Origin: Adiantum capillus-veneris
Lineage: Eukaryota > Streptophyta > Polypodiopsida > Polypodiales > Pteridaceae
Length of the DNA stretch: 64,000 nt
Assembly: GCA_014529385.2 (NCBI GenBank)
Contig: CM043957.1
Coordinates: 85,813,881 to 85,877,880 of the forward strand
Reading direction: 5' to 3'
The first letter of the stretch is position 1, and each line of letters opens with the position of its first letter. The position numbers and the translations under genes are program-made. The notes below the pieces were generated by a model. It was not told the origin of the DNA and did not search any database. It saw only the letters and a program-made list of their open reading frames with translations. Below, piece by piece: positions 60,188 through 64,000 of this stretch.

Positions 60188-62930
60188 TCAGCTGCCTTTG
60201 GGAATGAGCGGGGTATGGGAGCCAGCCGAAATTTTGGTGGCCCCTGTTCTGCAGAGCCAATGCCATTCTTACTGTTCTTGTCCACGTCATTCGACGGCCC
60301 TGAGCGCTTGATATGGAGCTCTGTGTGTAAAGGCCCTCACGAAAGAGCCCTATTGTATAATGATGGAACATGTATTTTGCAGTGGTTGGTCATACTTATT
60401 GGAAGCTGAAATAAAGAGCTCACTATATTGCTTGGTGCCACGAAAGAGCGTTGGGCATATTCATGTCGGGACCACATGGTCTGTTCTCCCTCCCTTGTAG
60501 CTGCTAGTGCTTTACGCTTTTGAAGACATGATGTAATTGCTAATTGGTGTAGGGGATTTTCCCCAGATACCTTGTGATTGGACCATTTGGTCATTTTCCC
60601 TTAGTAATGCAAAACGATAAAAGCCCCATTTTCTTGCAAAAAGAAAGATCTTTTGCCACCCTCTATGGATTTTCTCCGAGATCTTTACAGCTTACAATCC
60701 AAACCATTACAGTCACAAAAGCATTCTGCTCCACCTCCATGGTGCTATGTATCATCTCTGCAAATCCCTCTAGTTTCCTGAACTGCTTGTCCTTGAGTCA
60801 TACAAAGTCAAGATGCGCCCATGTCGACTAGAATGGGACCCCAATGGCACATTCTACACAGAAATCTGTAAAGAACCCGTAGTGATGCTGTTTGAAAAAT
60901 TACACATAGACAAAGCATAGGATAGGAACAGAAACTACTGCTTACATAACAAAACCAAGATGGTTTGATGAAAACGGGACACTACTGCTCACACATGAAA
61001 CCTATAATGGTTTAAGCAAACAGGATACTCAACATCAGCACAACAAAGAATCGAAACCAAAATCGGCATGTGACCAAAAAAAAAGTTACACTTCATCCAT
61101 AGGACCATAAACTAACATTGATTAGTCTACACAATTTTTCTAGACATTCGTGAGTGTGCCCACTCATGTGTACTGTTTTGAAATGAAAAGCCAGTTTCCT
61201 ATATCTTAGATATGAAGAATACCTTTGCACCAAAACCCCTGTGTCACAACAAAAATACTATGCTTCTTCAATAACATGCTAAAATGCACAAGAAAGGAGA
61301 AGATTATCATGTATTGTTTCATACATTTTTCCTAGACCTCCATTATAAGTTTAAGACGAAAGCCATATTCCTGTGTTAGTATGCACCTTTATTGTGAGTC
61401 CTAGCTTATCCATTGACCACCTTCCTTACATTAGCTCTTGATATGTTTGCACTTAAATAGGCCTCTTGCAAAAACAGAATAAGGAACCTTGCTTAAGAGG
61501 CATACCCCATGCCAAGTGGATCACGGTTCTTTATCTGCAACATGAGGTTCTCCTCTGTGCACATCCATGATGCTAGGTTTGAATTATCCTTTTTACAAAA
61601 GTTTAAACAGCATAATCAGAACACCCTCTTCATATGAAAACCACTAATCAAGATGAAACTTTATGAGCGTCTTCAAGTTAACATCTGTTGGAAATTGAAT
61701 TGATTGGCTTGCATTGTCACTGACTAATGCAATCATCAGGAGGAGTGACGTAAAGGCCTTTCATGCTTTGATACTTGTTTGAGAAAAGAAATTGACACAT
61801 TATCAACAAGGCAGAAAGGGTATACACCCTACATGCTTTATCACTTTGGTAAATCTTACACCAAATTCAGGAAATGTAAGCTAGATTAATGAATGCACCT
61901 TCTAGCTTCTGCTAATTAAACCCAAAGAAATGAAATCTGATCTTTTTATACCATAGCAGCAGGCCGCTGATGTCCGCTCTTCCCAGGATAGAGTATACAC
62001 ATTTCCATCAGTGCTCGGAGCCTGTCATCAAACCACCACACATGACTTTAGAAACCAAATCTAGTTCCACATTATGTTTTCTCCCAAATAGTGAACGTTT
62101 CTTGCCAAAATGGATGCATGTGGCATTCCTGCTCAACATTGTAAAAGTGGCCTTGGCAAATTGCTTAAAAATACTTTTAAGTACTTAAAGACAGTGGATT
62201 CAATTCTAAATGTATTTGTACACATGTAGGTTCCCAGCACAGTATTCTGTTCTTGATGCAGCTGCAAGAAAGTGCTGTTTGGACCTACCTGACAATCATC
62301 ATTTCAAACTTTATTCGAGTTACATACCTTAACAACAGATGCAAGGTATATTACCTTTCACGATCATCCTTAGCAAAGAATGCCAATAAGATGCACAGTA
62401 TTTTGCCTCAAGATGCATGCTTCCACAACATGCTACCTATGTTTTTACAAAAACTTTCCACCTTAATATGTGTATGAATGTACGCTTAGAGCAGCGTAGA
62501 CATACTCCGTTCATTGTGTCGTTTTTATTCCAGGTCTCATACCGGGAGAACAGGCTTGCTAACATTTGTCAGTCAACCAATTACATGGGACAGAAAGAAG
62601 ATACTGGTGAGAGAAAAAAGAGGAGAAGTAAGGAAATTCTGCCGACATCTGTAAAAGACCATATAGACATACAACATAACTGCCATAGATTCTTTTTGGA
62701 GCACCTAGAGAACTAAAATCCCTAATCTAGATGAAAATAAGGGTTTAAACTAGTTTCTACATCAAAATAGACCATTGATGTCATCTGCATATCCAACATC
62801 TCCTCTAAGTGTTAATACAGGAAAGAGGGCTAGAAGAATTTTGGGAGACTTCTCGTGCCTCGTAATGATTGCTTCAATATATCATAGGTTTGGAGGTCAT
62901 GAGTGTGGTCTTTTTGTTTTTGTTTTCTTT
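60188..62930. other. No gene recognised
   Basis: AT-rich DNA with only short frames and no recognisable transposon or host protein motif. A 73-bp open segment at 62534-62606 is framed by good splice-like signals, but no protein family is recognised. Confidence 0.6.
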
Positions 62931-62938
62931 GGGGGGGG

Positions 62939-62970
<32 letters not shown>

Positions 62971-62990
62971 CGGGGGCGGGGGGGGGGAGG
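62931..62990. repeat. Poly-G tract
   Basis: G8-CC-G30 and further G runs separated by single C or A, about 60 bases. It is predicted to form quadruplex DNA. Length in assemblies is often unreliable for such tracts. Confidence 0.95.
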
Positions 62991-64000
62991 GGTGCTCACG
63001 GGTTCTAATGCCATGGCCGTGCTCTCTGGAATGTAACTTCTCTAGTGGCCGGAAATGATTGCCTTTATTTGTTGAAAGGGAGTTTGTGAACGTGGACCGG
63101 GGGGCATGGGTGCCTCCCCCCATATATTGCCATGGCTCCCTCGTCGTTCATTCGTGATGAGGCATTTGCATGGGTATTGCCTTACCATACAGAGCATATA
63201 ACCAACTACACATTTGTGCATTTCAAAGCCTCTTGTCTCTCTCCCATGGAGGCTACCAGGATGTCAAACTGGGGGTACTTGTCCAGGAAGCTTTAGTATC
63301 CTGTGCAAAATAGTCACGTATGGGGAAAAATGTATCAGCAGGAGTCACATGTCTCCAAATATGTGAACTGATGTACAACTTGATTAAATAACTAGAGTAC
63401 TAATACTAGATGAACAAGAAATAAATGTTACGAGGTTTCTCTAAACACAAAACACAAGGTAAGTTGTGAGTTGCTCAATAGAGTGCGTAAAATTAGTTTG
63501 GTTAGGGATCAAGTCGGTGCAAAGCACAAGGGAAGTTACAGGTTTCTTAAAAGAGTACAAAAGGTTAGTTTGGTTAAGGTTCTATAGCTATGAACGTTGA
63601 ATCATTCGTTCCGGAAGCATCTACTATCATGAACACTCATTGCCAATATGCAGTAATAGTTTACATTGTCTGCAGTCCTCCCACAACTCCCCTATTACTG
63701 AAAAGAAGTCGTATCTATCTTTACTTATTCTCAGCAATTGAGTCCTTCTCTTGGGGCCCCTGGCACTTGGCCTAGGAGATTGAGCAATGACCTCTGGCAT
63801 ATCTCATGTCACATAACATTTTTAATACCCTTTTGATCAAATTCTATTTTTTGCATGAAAACGATCCTGCTATTAGTTTTCTGAAACCGTCAAATGGGCT
63901 ACATCTCCTCTAGCAAAAGGGTACAGGATCCAAGATATTCATTCTTATTTTTAGTCCAGCTCTAAAATTCCATTGGTGAAAAATATGATCTAATGTGTGA
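62991..64000. other. No gene recognised
   Basis: No open frame longer than about 100 codons and no repeat or element signature. Near 63510-63560 a phrase (GTGCAAAGCACAAGGGAAGTT, then GTTAGTTTGGTTA) partly repeats the sequence at 63450-63510. Confidence 0.55.

Noticed and set aside
60770-60850. LVDMGAS-like protease signature on the - strand
   Set aside because: A stop follows at once, the surrounding sequence has no retroelement context, and the match is too short.

Overview
The window looks like nuclear DNA from a land plant with a large, repeat-rich genome. Evidence for this is the chromodomain Ty3/gypsy element, the Tat-like Ty3/gypsy element, the plant-type L1 LINE with a zf-RVT domain, and a captured plant-like poly(A)-binding protein fragment. 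The species cannot be named from the sequence; a fern or another non-seed plant is only a guess. I found no intact host gene, rRNA, tRNA or CRISPR array. Almost every base from 1 to about 60,190 belongs to nested retrotransposons.

Two LINE families form the framework. Family A lies on the + strand in seven numbered copies (A1-A7) plus one solo tail. It has ORF1, an AP-type endonuclease, a reverse transcriptase and a C-terminal Cys/His motif. Family B lies on the - strand in three copies (B1-B3). It has a CCHC/DUF4283-like ORF1, an endonuclease, a reverse transcriptase and a zf-RVT domain. Most element ends sit directly on a microsatellite, usually (TC)n. A copies follow each other head-to-tail across (TC)n tracts (joints at 1626, 32999, 35407 and 38221). 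Three times an A tail meets a B tail across a tract (17042, 42244, 59975). Nearly every A copy ends in the same short hairpin about 20-30 bases before the tract.

LTR elements are nested in this framework. LTR-1 (5797-16789, +, Ty3/gypsy, Tat/Ogre-like, TSD GATAC) interrupts A2 and carries a broken poly(A)-binding protein fragment at about 12962-13351. LTR-2 (21635-30135, -, chromovirus, TSD GCACC) interrupts B1; its 5' LTR end has been replaced by a copy of its own PBS leader. LTR-3 (51470-57227, -, non-autonomous, gag remnant only) interrupts A7. A copia integrase fragment sits inside B2 ORF1, and a probable copia 3' LTR remnant lies at about 49619-50509.

Layout: 1-1673 A1; 1674-16980 A2 with LTR-1; 16981-17052 solo A tail; 17053-30158 B1 with LTR-2 and a further unknown insert; 30159-33069 A3; 33070-35794 A4; 35795-38316 A5; 38317-42324 A6; 42325-49603 B2; 49619-50509 copia LTR; 50545-60012 A7 with LTR-3; 60013-60187 B3. 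From 60188 to 64000 the DNA is lower in repeats and holds no gene I recognise. Nearly all coding regions are broken by stops and frameshifts, so the window is mostly a fossil record of retrotransposition. The shared tail hairpin and microsatellite joints suggest a LINE system that uses microsatellites, including those at its own tails, as landing sites.
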